From positions 1,302,001 through 1,366,000 of the forward strand of contig NW_026944390.1 of the NCBI RefSeq assembly GCF_033439725.1: a stretch of 64,000 bases of DNA, given 5' to 3'. The translations under genes and the position numbers were made by a program. Positions 34,134 to 46,200 of the stretch are shown here, in pieces; position 1 is the first letter of the stretch; each line of letters opens with the position of its first letter. Origin of the DNA: Neurospora tetraspora (taxonomy: Eukaryota > Ascomycota > Sordariomycetes > Sordariales > Sordariaceae). The notes beneath the pieces were generated by a model that was given only the letters and a program-made list of their open reading frames with translations, was not told the DNA's origin and did no database searches.

Positions 34134-34154
34134 GGGGGGGGGGGGGGGGGGGGG
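34134..34154 (+). repeat. Poly-G tract (21 G) within RIP-mutated sequence
   Basis: A homopolymer of 21 G followed by CGAGGGGG, inside the AT-rich retrotransposon interior downstream of the integrase core. It contrasts sharply with its surroundings and is probably length-unstable. Confidence 0.9.
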
Positions 34155-34429
34155 CGAGGGGGTAATATACGAGGTTCGGTGCCTATACGAGGGTAGTAAT
34201 TATAATTAATAAAGAAAAGGGAAACGTTTATTATTAATAATATAATGTTATTACTAGTAAATTCTACAATAAGTAACTATTTTACCTAATTTATTTGTAC
34301 TTAATTAATGTAGAGCCGTAAGAATTATTCCTTTTTCAATATTAATTTATTCGGTCTAAACGTTAATTTAGGGGTAGAAAACGGAAATTAATTTGCGAAT
34401 AATCGATAATCTTTTATATAAGGTCAATT

Positions 34430-34700
34430 AAAAACGTAATACGAATTAAATATCCCTATTAGATAGAATACTATTAGGTAAGCTATAAATCGAATAAATG
34501 CGGTCGATAAAGTAGTTAGTAAATTCTCCTACCTTTAGAGTTATAATAAGAATATAATATTTTATTTTAATCAAACGGTTGATAATAATAGCAATATATT
34601 TAAAGGTCTAACCGAAATAGGTGTTTCCCGGTAGCGGAATAATATAATCAATAGATACGTTTCTCTATATTATTAATAATATAGCTATAGGTTCAAAATA
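34430..34700 (-). pseudogene. Integrase core remnant
   Basis: Minus-strand translation reads NVSIDYIIPLPGNTYFG, then FKYIAIIINRLIKIKYYI, then SNRDI, separated by stops. This matches the catalytic core of gypsy integrases. The first Asp survives in SIDY. The second, normally in an SDRG-type motif, reads Asn, a G-to-A change as expected from RIP. Non-functional. Confidence 0.85.
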
Positions 34701-35441
34701 CTTAACGGAACCGCGTTTAAATAATTTTATCTTCGCATAGGAGAGGCAGCCTTTATAAAAAGTCTTTATATTATTATATATCCCCTCTTAATAGAATTTA
34801 CGTTATTAAAATTTATACGTAACATCGTAATTAGGGTAACCCGCGCTAGGGGAATTATATTAACGACTAATTAGCTAGAATTAGAATTCCTTATTATAGG
34901 GGTTGATAATTACTTTATTGTACTATTTCGTAATACCGTTTACGATGTAATATTCGGAGAAAATATGATAAAAAACCCTTTTAATAATTAGTAGTTACTA
35001 GCGTTGTATTTTATTTATTAAGTAAGAGACGAATTCTTATAAGAAAATAAATATTTTATAGTTAATGCGGATTAAATCATCGGTAAATTTATTATTGAGG
35101 TCGTTTATATTTAATAAATATAAGGAGAAACCTGCCGCGGGGTCTTCTTTAAAGAGACAGCCGTTTTCAAATTACGAAGGGTCTAAAAGCGGGCGTTTTC
35201 TAGCCGTAAAATTATCGTCTTCTACATCGTTAGGACGGTCGTTTAGTTTCCGGCTCAACGCGTCCGGGCGGAGGTTTTTAAAACCTAGTATATATTTAAT
35301 TGAAAAATTAAACTAGGATAGGAACTAGGACTACTATATATAACGTTAGGTAAGCTATTCATTAATTATAAAAATTTATAGATTTTTATAGTCCGTTAAG
35401 ATATTAAAAGGTTATTGGGTGCCCTCGAATTCTAGCTTCTA

Positions 35442-35735
35442 TTCTTCTAGTGCCTTAATAATAGCGAGGAAATCTTTATCGTAAATATTATAATTATACT
35501 CTTGCGAAGAATATTTAGCTAAAAAGTAGGCGACTAGGTATAGCACTCCATTATCCCTATATTAGGATAGGGTACCGCCCGCAACCTAATTTAAAGCATC
35601 AGTTTTAATAATAATCTTTTTAGTCTAATCGTAAATCCTTAGAATGGAGCATTTTATAAAAGCTTCCTTTAATATATTAAAGGCCTACTAAGAAGTATTA
35701 GTCCAAATCTAAGCGGCGTCCTTTTTAGTAAATTC
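35442..35735 (-). pseudogene. RT connection/RNase H remnant
   Basis: Minus-strand reading, with stops, gives FTKKDAA, IWTNTS, AFNILKEAFIKCSILRIYD, IIIKTDALN, VAGGTLS, YRDNGVLYLVAYFLAKYSSQ and EYNYNIYDKDFLAIIKALEE. These are the end of the reverse transcriptase and the start of RNase H of a Ty3/gypsy Pol. Several stops replace expected Trp or Gln codons. Confidence 0.88.
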
Positions 35736-35741
35736 GTATAA

Positions 35742-35995
35742 TGTAACGGGTCTACACGAGAAAAGCATAGCGTACAGTCATATGGTTGAAATGCTATATT
35801 TGATAAGGAGAGCAAGAAGAAAGATTGTATTAGAAGGGTGTAGTCGAAAGAAGGTTTTGTGTAACCAGCGCTAAGACTGTACGAGCCAGGCAAGTATATA
35901 GGTCTAGCCAATTAGAAGGCTCGTATCCCTATCGATAAAGTAGGATACGGTTTAGTAATAGCCAAGTTTAACCTTTAGGTTCTAGCCCTATAAAA
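35742..35995 (-). repeat. Left LTR of the nested element
   Basis: 254 bp matching 36757-37010. It begins TGTAACGGGTCT; the other copy begins TATAGCGGGTCT. Confidence 0.85.
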
Positions 35996-36756
35996 TTACC
36001 CCCTTGCTCCCCCTTGGGAGCGTGGTCTACCATATAGAATCTATCGTAGCTAAATATACGAAAATGATTAAAATCTAGTATAACCGCACCTAACTAAATA
36101 CTTATCTAAACGGGGAAGAAATCAATAATACTAAGAAAAATATCTATACTAAGCCCCCAAACAAACGCTATATAACTCTTCGAATTGGGTAATAAAGGCT
36201 GTTATAGATTCCCTAAAGCTAGACTTTTAACGTAATTAGTAAAGTTCTTAATTAATTCGTTTAATAACGTTAGGATCCTTATATATAAAACGGAGTTTAT
36301 TAATAAATTTATAAGGAAACCGAAGAAAAGCGGTAAAAGTAACGAATAGTTTTTTAATAGCGGGCGATAGGTAAGCGAATAAATAGTAAAATTGCGCTTT
36401 TAAATCGCTAATAGCGGGGCTATCTATGTGAAGTTTAGTTTGCGCGCTTAAAACCTAAGTTTCGAATTCTTTTTATTCTTTAAAAAATTTTGAAAATAGG
36501 GGAAGACTAGTTTACGAAATAGCGAATCGAAAAGAGAAGAGGCCGGCTAAGCGGCGTAAAAATTAGAGATTTCGAAAATCAATTATTTAATAAAGGAAGT
36601 AAATTATCGTCATCGTTCTTAAGAATTTGTCGACTAAGCGATTTGAGAGAATGGTTATTATTAAAATATTATAGAGGGTAATGGGGAGAGAGACTCTTTA
36701 GCGGTACCTACGAAAGAAGAGCAACGGTATTAATTTAAAAAGAGGGTTAAATATAA

Positions 36757-37010
36757 TATAGCGGGTCTGTACGAAAAAAGTACAGCGTAGAATTATATAA
36801 TTAAAATGTTATATTTAATAAGGAGAGTAAGAAGGAAGATTGTATTAGAAGGGTGTAGTTGAAAGAGGGTTTTGTATAACCAACACTAAGACCGTACGGG
36901 CTAAGTAAGTATATGGGTTTAGCTAATTAGAAGGCTCGCATCTCTATCAATAAGGTAGAATACGGCTTGGCAATAGCCAAGCTTAACCCCTATGTTCTAG
37001 CCCTATGATA
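36757..37010 (-). repeat. Right LTR of the nested element
   Basis: 254 bp; ends CTAGCCCTATGATA, followed directly by the TATAA duplication. Confidence 0.85.
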
Positions 37011-37194
37011 TATAATAAGGTTGCTATCGTTAAAAAATCTTATATAAAACGCTAGTAGAAGTTTACGAAACCTAAGAAAGATTGTAGGGACTTCTTAAAT
37101 TTTAGAACCGCCTATTTAGTAATAGCCTTAACCCTTTCTAGATTTATCTCAATACTTCCCGGAGTAATAATTTAATTTAAATATTTTGTACATA

Positions 37195-37860
37195 TTATAT
37201 AGAATTCGTATTTATTAATATCGACGCTAAGGTCGGCCTATATTAGGTAATCGAAGATATTGTTAACGTATCGCTCGTAGTCTTTAATATTATTAGAATA
37301 AATAAAGACGTTATCGAAATAAACAGTCGTATAAACGTCGAAAATATTATATAAAATATTATTAATATAATTTTAGAAAACGCTTAATATACTTTATAAA
37401 CTTAACGGTATAATTAGGGATTCGAATAAGCTAAACCGTATAATAAAAATAATTAACTATTCGTAGCCTTATTTAATACGAATATGGTTAAAAGTAATAG
37501 TAACGTCGAATTTAATAAAAATCTTAACCCGGCAAATAATATCGAAAGTCTCCTTAATTAGCAATGATAGATAGCAGGACTTTAAAATTATATTATTAAT
37601 ACCTTTATAATCGATATAAATGTAAATTCCGCCTCCTAACTTCTTAATAAGCAAAATTAAAAAAGAAGCTTCGAATTAGGATAGCCGGATGAACTTTTTA
37701 GTTAAGTTATTGTTAATCTATTTTCTAATAATATTTAATTTATTAGGGTTAAATAGGTAGCTTCGAACCGTTAGCGGGGTAATTCTAAAGTGGAATTCGA
37801 TTTTAAAATTATAAGAATATGTCAGGGGTAATATTTCGGCGCCCTCCTATTTGAATATTT
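37195..37860 (-). pseudogene. Reverse transcriptase remnant (Ty3/gypsy)
   Basis: Minus-strand translation shows EGAEILPLTYS, then LIKKLGGGIYIYIDYKGINN, LLIKETFDI, IFIKFDVTITFNHIRIK, TVYFDNVFIYSNN and ADLSVDINKYEFYI. The order and spacing match gypsy RT domains. The catalytic YxDD box (37310-37321) reads YFDN, a G-to-A change of the second Asp. Stops interrupt the rest. The protease and the link to RT lie just to the right (about 37.9-38.6 kb) but are too mutated to delimit. Confidence 0.9.
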
Positions 37861-40800
37861 TAATGTAGTACTAATATTAAAAGGGGAGTTTTATTTTAAT
37901 TTATTTATCAGTTTTTGGTAGTTTGTCGGCTTTTTTATAAAATTTTATTACGTCTTCGGATATAATTTTATTTAGGGATACACTATTTATTGCGAAATAT
38001 TCGTTAATAACGGTTTTATAACGTAGGAAATCCTCTTCTATCCCCGAAAGCGGTATTAAATTAACGATGCTTATAGCGCGGATGGTTTCTTTATCCCCAA
38101 ATCTAATTAGGTTATTAATCTACCTATAGAAATTACTACCGAATAAATATTTATACTTTCTTCTTCTTCCTATTAATACTTCTATTATTATTTCTTCGAT
38201 TAATTTATCGCTAATATATCCGGGATTTAGGACGCCTCTTTCTTCCTCTATTTTATCCTCTTCTTTTATCCTTTTAATATCCTCTATTATTTAGGCCTTT
38301 ATTATATAAATCATTTAGAATTTATACTTTTCGGTTATCCAATTAAAGGTTACTACCGCTAATTCTCGAATATTATTAAGATTAATAGGATTACAAGATA
38401 TATTATAGATACGGACCGGTATACGGTAATTAGCATTATTAGTATAAATATTTCCAATTACCTGGTAGGGAATTAAAGAAACGTAGGGAGCCTTAGAACC
38501 GGGTACGGTTAAAAGTATCAAAGCTTATCTTAGTCCGCTAAGGGTTTTACCGATAGGTATAGTATTTAAATAATTAGCTATTCGGTATTTAAAGTAATTA
38601 AACTTCTAACGAACGGCTTTTTTTTATAATTATAGAAATAGAAATACAGTGCGCGATATCAGTCTAGGAACTGTATATGTAGTCGAATTTGAATTCCCCT
38701 TTAAGGGTAGGCTCCCCTTCGTCCAAGATCTTTTTATAGGAAACCTTTTTATAAATAGGAATTAAGTAGGTATTTAATATATTAAATAAAGGAATAGTAT
38801 AACTACTCCTAAATTTTAAAGGCGCGCGGCATATATAATTAAGGGCGCCTTTTAGGAAGTAGCTTCTTAGTTTATATATTAGGGTAAATTATAGGAAATT
38901 GAAAAGTTAGGAAATACTTAGGACGTAGTAAACAAATTAGGGGTAACTGAGAATAACCGGATTATTATTTAGTAAATTATAAATTAATAAATTAGTAATT
39001 TTGTAATAGAGTTTCGCTTATATTATTAATTTAAAAAAAAAAAATAATATTACTTTTAATTAGGCCTCTATTAGTAAAGTAGAGGACTTTTAACGTTTTC
39101 AATTTGTAATAGGAAAATTAATACTAGTAAATAAAGTATTTATTAATAAAATTAAGAGTAGTATAGCTGCTATGAATTAAGGTAAAATAATATAATTTAT
39201 ACGATCCGTTAAATAAATAAATAGAGAGATTTAATAAATTAGGGTATTTATAACGGCTATTTACGGAAGATTTATATATTTCGATTATATTTAATTATAT
39301 AGAGATATTTCCCTTCTTTCTTCCGAGTCCTATAAATCTATACTTTTAATTGTAATTTAATTTGAAGGTTGTATATTTCCCTACTAGCCGACGATACCGT
39401 TCTTATTATTTTAAATAAGGTTAACGAAACCGGGCTAGTAAACGGGGATTAGATAGGCGGGGGTTGGGGCGTTCTAATAATCCTAGGCGGCCGCGGGGGC
39501 TATATTTATAATATTAATTTAATAACGCTTAACCGGGCGGTATTAATTGTATTACTATTAGCCGTAATTATATTAATCCTATTAAGGAGCGGCGTTGCCT
39601 CTTTTACTACTACTTCTACCGCTTCTATTTCCTCCGTAACCTCCGCTTCTACTATAGGACGGGCGGACTTCTTTCTTAAAATTAATATTAGTATAATATA
39701 TAGCCGAAAAGTAATTTTAATAGCCGTAACAAGTATAAACGTTTATTTATATATAGTAATCGAAAATCTTTTAGGAGATTTTATTATATAAGGTAATATT
39801 GGTAATAAATATTTTATTAATATCGATATTTATAATAGTACTACCTTAATTAATGGGTTTATTTATAGTAGAAGTAGGAGTAATCTTCGGTCTATAGAAG
39901 GGGTTAGCGAAATTATTATAATAAATATTATCTTCGAAATTCTAGGCGAAGCCCCAGGTAATTTTAAACTATTTTATATAATTATTATCGGCGGGCTGGG
40001 GGTATTAGAGAGCAAAAACGGCCCGGACCTTTTTAATAATTTTATTACGGAGGTAGTAAACTTTTATGGTATCATTGAATTTATAATAATCAACGAATAA
40101 AGTAAATTAATCTTTAAAAGTTTATTAGCGTATGTTTGATTTATTTTTAATTCGTTTAATTTGTAGCGAATATAAATAGTAAGGTTGATATCATTATTTT
40201 TTGTATTAAATTTGGTAAAGAAGTCTATTACAATTTTCTATTATTATTTAATATTATTAATAGAATATTGAAAATTATAATTAAATCCGATTCGATAGTA
40301 GAAAAAGGCGTACCCTCTAAGGATTTAGCGATATATAAAAATATTTAACTTTAAACGCAAAATAAGCAGCCTTATTAATCCAATATAATTTAATTTTTAT
40401 GCGCCAAACTCGGTAGCGCTCTATATATTCTAAAAGGGTATTACCTTTAATATTAAACGGTAGGACGTACGAGTAGGACGATATTAATTGTCCGTTACCA
40501 GTAATTATAGTCGATATATTACAGTCGTTCGGGGGATTAAAGTTATTTAAGGGTTTAAGGTTATTAAGAACGGGGATTTAAGCCGGATCGTACGTAAAAT
40601 TAGCAATATTCGTTTAATTTAACCGATTATAGAAATTGTTAATAGCTTTAATATATTTTTCGCATTATTTTTATAAAGTAAAGTTAATATTAATTTTAAA
40701 ATCGGTAAATAATTATTTTAAGGTTGCGATCTCTTTATATAATTTATTAACTTTAAATTTATATTGGAGGGCTGTAGTAGCTAAATTACTATTAAATTTA

Positions 40801-41380
40801 GCAACCTCCTTTTAGGAATCTTCCAATTCTTCCTTCGCTCTCTGGGCGCGGTCGCGGGCCTTGATAATATCGTTGTAAATTAAACGATTTAGGGCGATAA
40901 CTACGTTACGGAAGATAAGGATAATTGCGAAGGCGAGGGTGTATTCTATAATCGAAGTCGAGGGGAGGCTAGTAAAGGGATTACTATTAAGGTTTATAAG
41001 TACTTCTATAAGGTTATTATAAATTGTTTAATTTACGGGGTTAAAGATTTAGAGGGCTCCGATTATAATAATTGTAATAAAATTATTTATAATAATCAGA
41101 ACGCTTAATATTAATTATTAGATTAATTGTAACGGCGGTAATGTTTTAAGGTTACCGTTTTAGAGATAGGAAGGGAGAGAGGATTAAATATTTAGTTAAT
41201 TAATTAATTAATTCTTAATTCGGACCTAGAGATATTAGGGTTGAGTCTTATATTTATTTTGTTAATAAAGGTTTAAATTTTGAAGGGTTGCGATGTAAGA
41301 TTTACGACTACTTAAGAATTTAATTAATTAATCAATTCCCCCCTTAAGTGCGCGTAATGTAATAGTGAAGTATAATAAAT

Positions 41381-41602
41381 TATTACGGGGCGAGGTATTG
41401 TTGGAAGTAGGGTAAGATATGCGTTATTATGCGGAGGAGAGGAAAGGAAGGTGTGCGTAGAGGATTGGCTATATAGGCGAGAGCCCTGGCAGGCCAGTCC
41501 GTGTACGTGCATACGTACAGCTGTACGTGACTACTATACTCTGGGCATGGCACATGAGGTAGTCAATGCAGTGCTAGAATGTCACAGGCTAGCCCTGTGA
41601 CA
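41381..41602 (-). repeat. Right LTR (5' LTR of the element)
   Basis: 222 bp matching the left LTR. Here the outer half (41480-41602) is nearly intact and the inner half is mutated. The outer end is a perfect 9-bp inverted repeat, TGTCACAGG/CCTGTGACA around CTAGC (41580-41602). Confidence 0.92.
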
Positions 41603-41607
41603 GTATT
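41603..41607. repeat. Target-site duplication GTATT, right copy
   Basis: Matches 32860-32864 and completes the target duplication of the outer element. Confidence 0.85.
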
Positions 41608-43272
41608 CTTTATAGTTCTATGTAGGGCGGGTTGGTTTATATTCAAGGTGAATAGTTAGCAATTCGTTCACTTGAATGTATACGTGAATGTGTGGCGAGA
41701 AGTGCCGTAGGGAGTTTTAGTGTGTTGGTTCGATACCACCTGGACATTTCTGAAGTTCATGCAATGTCTTGGCGCCCTGATCTCCTTCGAAGCAGAGTGG
41801 CTGTTGTTACCCTCTGAACGCTATTGCTTGAAGTTTAGAAGATGATTCTATCGCTTGATGGACGCTGAGCATAAAGACCTCATTAAATGCTGTGCGTGCA
41901 AGTGGTTATGGTGGTCAGAGGATCATGTCGAATGGTTCCCTCGACTCGTTCCATGAACTTGAGGATCGCCAGGCACCATGCATCACCATTGCCCACCCTT
42001 GCGCATACCGTGACATGTCCGGACGGGTTCAAAGGATGTTTGACGACGGCAGACTGACGATGTCCTCCCCATATGTTTCGAAAGTTGTTGAGGTGGAACC
42101 GTGCTGGTGGACGGATGTGACCAAAGGAAGTGTGGAGGGGGACGGGATGCAGGCTATAACAAAGATAAGATAGAGCTCGTCCATCTGATAGTGTTCTGTT
42201 AGTAATATTAATCAAGTCCCGCAGTTATCTCACCAAACAATGAGTCCTCACTAACAGATAGTTAGGCCATTATTAGCGTGCAGATAGCGTTGACAGTCGC
42301 GTGTTGACAGCTGCCTGTCATCTCCAAGTCCCCGGATTTCCAGCCTTAAACCAAATCCGCTCTCAACTTCCCTTCCTCCTTCCTTTTCGACACAAGCTCC
42401 TGGTGGGTTTTCTGACGAGGCGAAGACACTCTCTCCGCACAGGAAGCGGGTTCCAGGCCGTTTTAGCCTTCATATCTCCAGTTTTTGCACCGCCATAGAG
42501 ATGCTTCCCGAACCCTCTCGACGACGAGCGTTCGGCCCTATCGTCCAAAACCGAAGGATCGTCCAATTGAATGACACAAGTCGCGGGATCGCTCAACAGC
42601 CCGAATCATTCACGGGCGTGCGGGTTCACTGACTGCACGCCTTCGGGTCTCCGCGCATTGCGCATACCGTGTCCTGTCTCCATGTTGGTGAGAAGCCAGT
42701 GAAGCTCACAGAGGGGAGACAGAGAGGGGATCGACAACCAGGCAAGACAAGGACCCCCCCTGTACCCACATGAGTTTGTTGACTTTGAGAAGCACGAGGA
42801 ATTGGCATGTGAAGATTGGCATCCCACTCTGTCCGTTCGTCTCGTCGACGGTAGTTGTTTGTGAGTGACTGACTTGTCCTGTCGATCTGGTAACATTCGG
42901 AACTGAAGCTTTCTTTTTCCACCTGCCCTACTTTTGCTTCAGTTGTTTCTCTCTGTGACGTCGTCTCCAAAAATCACCATTTCTGGCCAGTTCGTTCTTT
43001 GTCTTCCCACGCCTTACCTTGTTGGTTGTCTCATCGTTGTGTCAGTGAGCAAAGTACCAGTCGGATATTTTCGGGGTCATTGTCTAGGATTCCTTGTGGT
43101 GGTCACGCTCAGCGCCCCAAAATTCGGACGGCCCAATCGAGTACAAAACCGCCGTCAATCTGAATCGCCGTTCCCGTTCCCGTTTCGCTCCTGGGATGTT
43201 CAGTCCGTCACACAAGCTCAACGCTTATAACACTTCTACACGTCAATCCGGTTTTCAACACCGTGACCCAAA
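41608..43272. promoter_or_regulatory. Intergenic region upstream of chol-1 and displaced upstream DNA
   Basis: About 1.7 kb of normal-composition DNA. Its left end was contiguous with 32864 before the retrotransposon arrived and so is the former upstream region of the gene at 31844-32803. Its right end is the chol-1 promoter and leader. A near-perfect inverted repeat with one bulged G lies at 41641-41677. No supported gene. Confidence 0.55.
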
Positions 43273-46200
43273 ATGAGCTCCTCGGCAGCAGATCCCTCTG
43301 CCGCCAGGCTCAACAGTGATGTCCGCCAACGGCATCCTACCGCATCGGCGGCCAGCGAGAATGTAGAGGACGCTTCGCAGCAGCAGCAGCAGCCAGAGGC
43401 CGATACCGCCGCGTCGAGGGTCAAAAAGACATACGGCAAAACTCCAGATGGCACAGGTAAGGAGATACTTTGGCTTCTCGTTTTGCTCTCTACAACATAA
43501 CGCCTCTCAATGAACTAACACAGCCCCCAAATGTTCAGTCTTCGTCGTCCCCACGACTCATGACATGGTCACCCAGCTCCTCGACCCTCGCGAGCCCAAG
43601 AACCTCTCAGATGTCGCCGTGCTCGCCATCATTGCTCTACACTTCCTCGCCGCCTACTACCTGCCTTGGGGCGTCAAGAGGCCTCTCTTTGCCGCCATCT
43701 TCATGTTCTGGAGATTGGCTTACAACGTCGGCATTGGTTACCTGTTGACTATCCAGTCCAAGTACAAGCTCCTAGTGACTTGGGCCAAGAGGTGGAAGCT
43801 GTTCGAGAACCCTGCGACTGGCAAGAACCCGCGCCCATGGCTCTACAATCTGCTCAAGAAGGAACTCGAGACCAAGATCCCCCAGGATTACAAGTTTGAA
43901 GAGGCCCCGATCGAGTACAACACCTGGCTCACCTTCCGCCGCGTTGTCGACTTGATTCTCATGTGCGACTTCATCTCCTACTGCCTGTTCGCTATCGTCT
44001 GCGCTCACAAGCCGGATGGAGAGGGTTTCTTCATGGGCTTTTCCCGTTGGGCTGCTGGAATCACGCTGGTTGGCTTCAATCTGTGGGTCAAGCTGGATGC
44101 TCATCGTGTTGTCAAGGACTATGCTTGGTACTGGGGTGGTAAGTTGAAATACCTTTGCCGAATCTCTCGGCTTCGTTGGACAATCGGAACTGACCATATT
44201 AGACTTCTTCTACCTCATTGAGCAGGAACTTACCTTCGACGGTGTCTTCGAGCTGGCTCCTCACCCCATGTACTCCATCGGATACGCTGGGTACTATGGT
44301 ATCTCCATGATGGCCGCGAGCTACGACGTCCTGTTTATCTCCATCATCGCCCATGCCGCCCAGTTCGCCTTCTTGGTTTTCGTCGAGAACCCTCACATCG
44401 AGAAGACCTATAACCCGCCTCAGCCCCGTGTGAGGTCGGAGTCGGAGGCTGGTAGCCAGTCACAGGAGGTTGCTTCCGAGTACACTGTTCCTTCTACGGC
44501 CGGAAGACACGACAACACCCCACTGCCCGTCCACAACCTGATCGGTCTCAAGAACCTCGATTTCTTCCGTATCACGGACGTTGCCGTCGTGCTCCTTTCT
44601 GCTTACCTCGCCGTCGTCACTATGGTCACCCCCAACACCCGCTTTTACCAGGCTCTTTTCGTGTTGCACGCTTTGGCTTGGCGTTTGTGGTACTCGTTCG
44701 GTTTGGGAGTGATTTTGACCATGCAGTCTGAGGAGAAGATGTTCACTAGGCACTTTTTAAAGTACGGCGAGAGCGTGGGCGAGGCCTGGCGCCAGTGGAA
44801 GGGCATTTACCATCTGAGCAACTGCCTCTGCCACGCTTCCTTTATCGCTGCCTGCTACAAGATGTACGAATTTCCCGCCGATTGGACCTACGGCTGGGCG
44901 CTTCTCAAGCACGTCGTTGGCCTGGGCTTGATTGCCCTCCAGGTCTGGACCGCTACCAGTATCTACGAGTCGCTAGGCGAATTCGGATGGTTCTATGGCG
45001 ATTTCTTCTTCGACAGCAAGAGGCAGCTGACTTACACTTCTATATACCGCTTCCTCAACAACCCCGAGCGCGTCTTTGGTACTGCTGGCTTGTGGGGCGC
45101 TGCCCTGATCACCTGGTCCCGCGCCATCTTCCTCATGGCTCTTGCCGGCCACTTCCTCACTCTTGCGTTCCTCGCGTATGTTGAGAAGCCTCACATGCAA
45201 AAGGTCTATGGCCGCAACCTGCGCGATGATGCCGGCGTCACCAAGTTCATCAAGCGTTCTCTGCCTCCCCCGGTCACTGAGTGGCAGCAGAGTATTGACA
45301 AGGTCCTGGATGAGACCAAGCACTTTATCGATGAGTTCGTAGAGGCTGCTCGCTCCAGACTCGCCACTGGATCGTCTACCATTGTCAAGGATACTTCGGC
45401 CCTCTTCAACAAGTACCCCGCTCGTCTCACTCTCAGCAAGATTTCAGCCGACCTTGCGGGCTATGATCCCAAGCATTACGGCCTGTCTCTGGCTGGTACA
45501 CGTGTTGTGGGCACTAACGAAAAGGCCACTGGAAAGGAAAGCCCCAATGCTCGCGTGCTGAAGGATGTCAAGACCCAGGCGTTCGAGTACGGAGCCCCGA
45601 TTCGTGTCAAGTGGACTGCGCCCGCCAAGCACAGCAAGAAGGACTGGGTCGGTCTTTACATGGTCACGGACAATCGCTCTAGGGAAGTCACCGAGGTTCC
45701 GTCTCTTGGCCGTTGGGTACCAACCAACCCCGGCGAGTACGATACCACTACCGACCAGGGCATTCTTGTATGGGACCAGCCCGTCGAGAAGAAGTCCGAG
45801 GATACGGATCTTGTCGAGGGTGAGATGATCTTCGAGGGTGACAAGCTTTGGTGGACACAGGGTGTGTTCGAGTTCCGTTACCACCACGGTGGCGGACACC
45901 ATGTCATGTCCATCTCGGAGCCTTTCGAAATCCAGATTCCCAAGTTCGACGACGAGCACATGGGTGTCGATATCAGCGGAGAAGTTGGTGAGCGCGCCGT
46001 CGAGGCGGCTCTCTTGCCCGTCATCCGCAACTGCCTGGACCGCGACCCCGATATTGCGCCCAGCAATGCAGACGAGCGTTTCGGCGGCCATGTCGAAAGA
46101 GATGACAAGTATGCCAGGCGTGTCGTATACGCTATCCGGCATATGTTTGGTATTGACTTTGCCCCTGCGGTTGTGCTTGCGGACGGAAATGTCCGTAGGT

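Larger units (their letters stand above)
35742..37010 (-). mobile_element. Nested short LTR element inside the gypsy element
   Basis: Direct repeats of 254 bp (35742-35995 and 36757-37010) enclose about 760 bp. TATAA occurs at 35737-35741 and again at 37011-37015, so a 5-bp target duplication is present. The host Pol frame resumes on both sides, which proves insertion into an existing element. A purine-rich tract abutting the left LTR on the minus strand (35996-36018) suggests minus orientation. The interior is too short for a full gag-pol; no RT motif is seen, so this is an internally deleted or non-autonomous derivative. It is RIP-mutated like its host. Confidence 0.88.
32865..41602 (-). 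mobile_element. RIP-inactivated Ty3/gypsy LTR retrotransposon with a nested element
   Basis: The element spans 8.7 kb: left LTR 32865-33085, right LTR 41381-41602, bounded by GTATT duplications. It reads on the minus strand: a polypurine tract (GAGAGGGGATAG) abuts the left LTR at 33086-33097, and RT, RNase H and integrase remnants follow in Ty3/gypsy order from right to left. The interior is extremely AT- and TA-rich with many stops, and codons for Trp, Asp, Cys and His are changed in the way RIP predicts. About 39.2-41.3 kb should be the gag region, but I could not read a motif there. Without the nested 1.3-kb insertion and one TATAA copy the element would be about 7.5 kb. No part can encode a functional protein. 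Confidence 0.93.

Noticed and set aside
33086-41380. Short ORFs such as 35065-35316 and 38315-38521 considered as small genes
   Set aside because: They are fragments of the RIP-mutated retrotransposon, with Pol-like residues or chance open frames.
41690-41745. Possible tRNA: a B-box-like GGTTCGATACC with an A-box-like TGGCGAGAAGTG 34 bp upstream
   Set aside because: The T stem has a mismatch, and no acceptor stem or anticodon arm can be folded around it.
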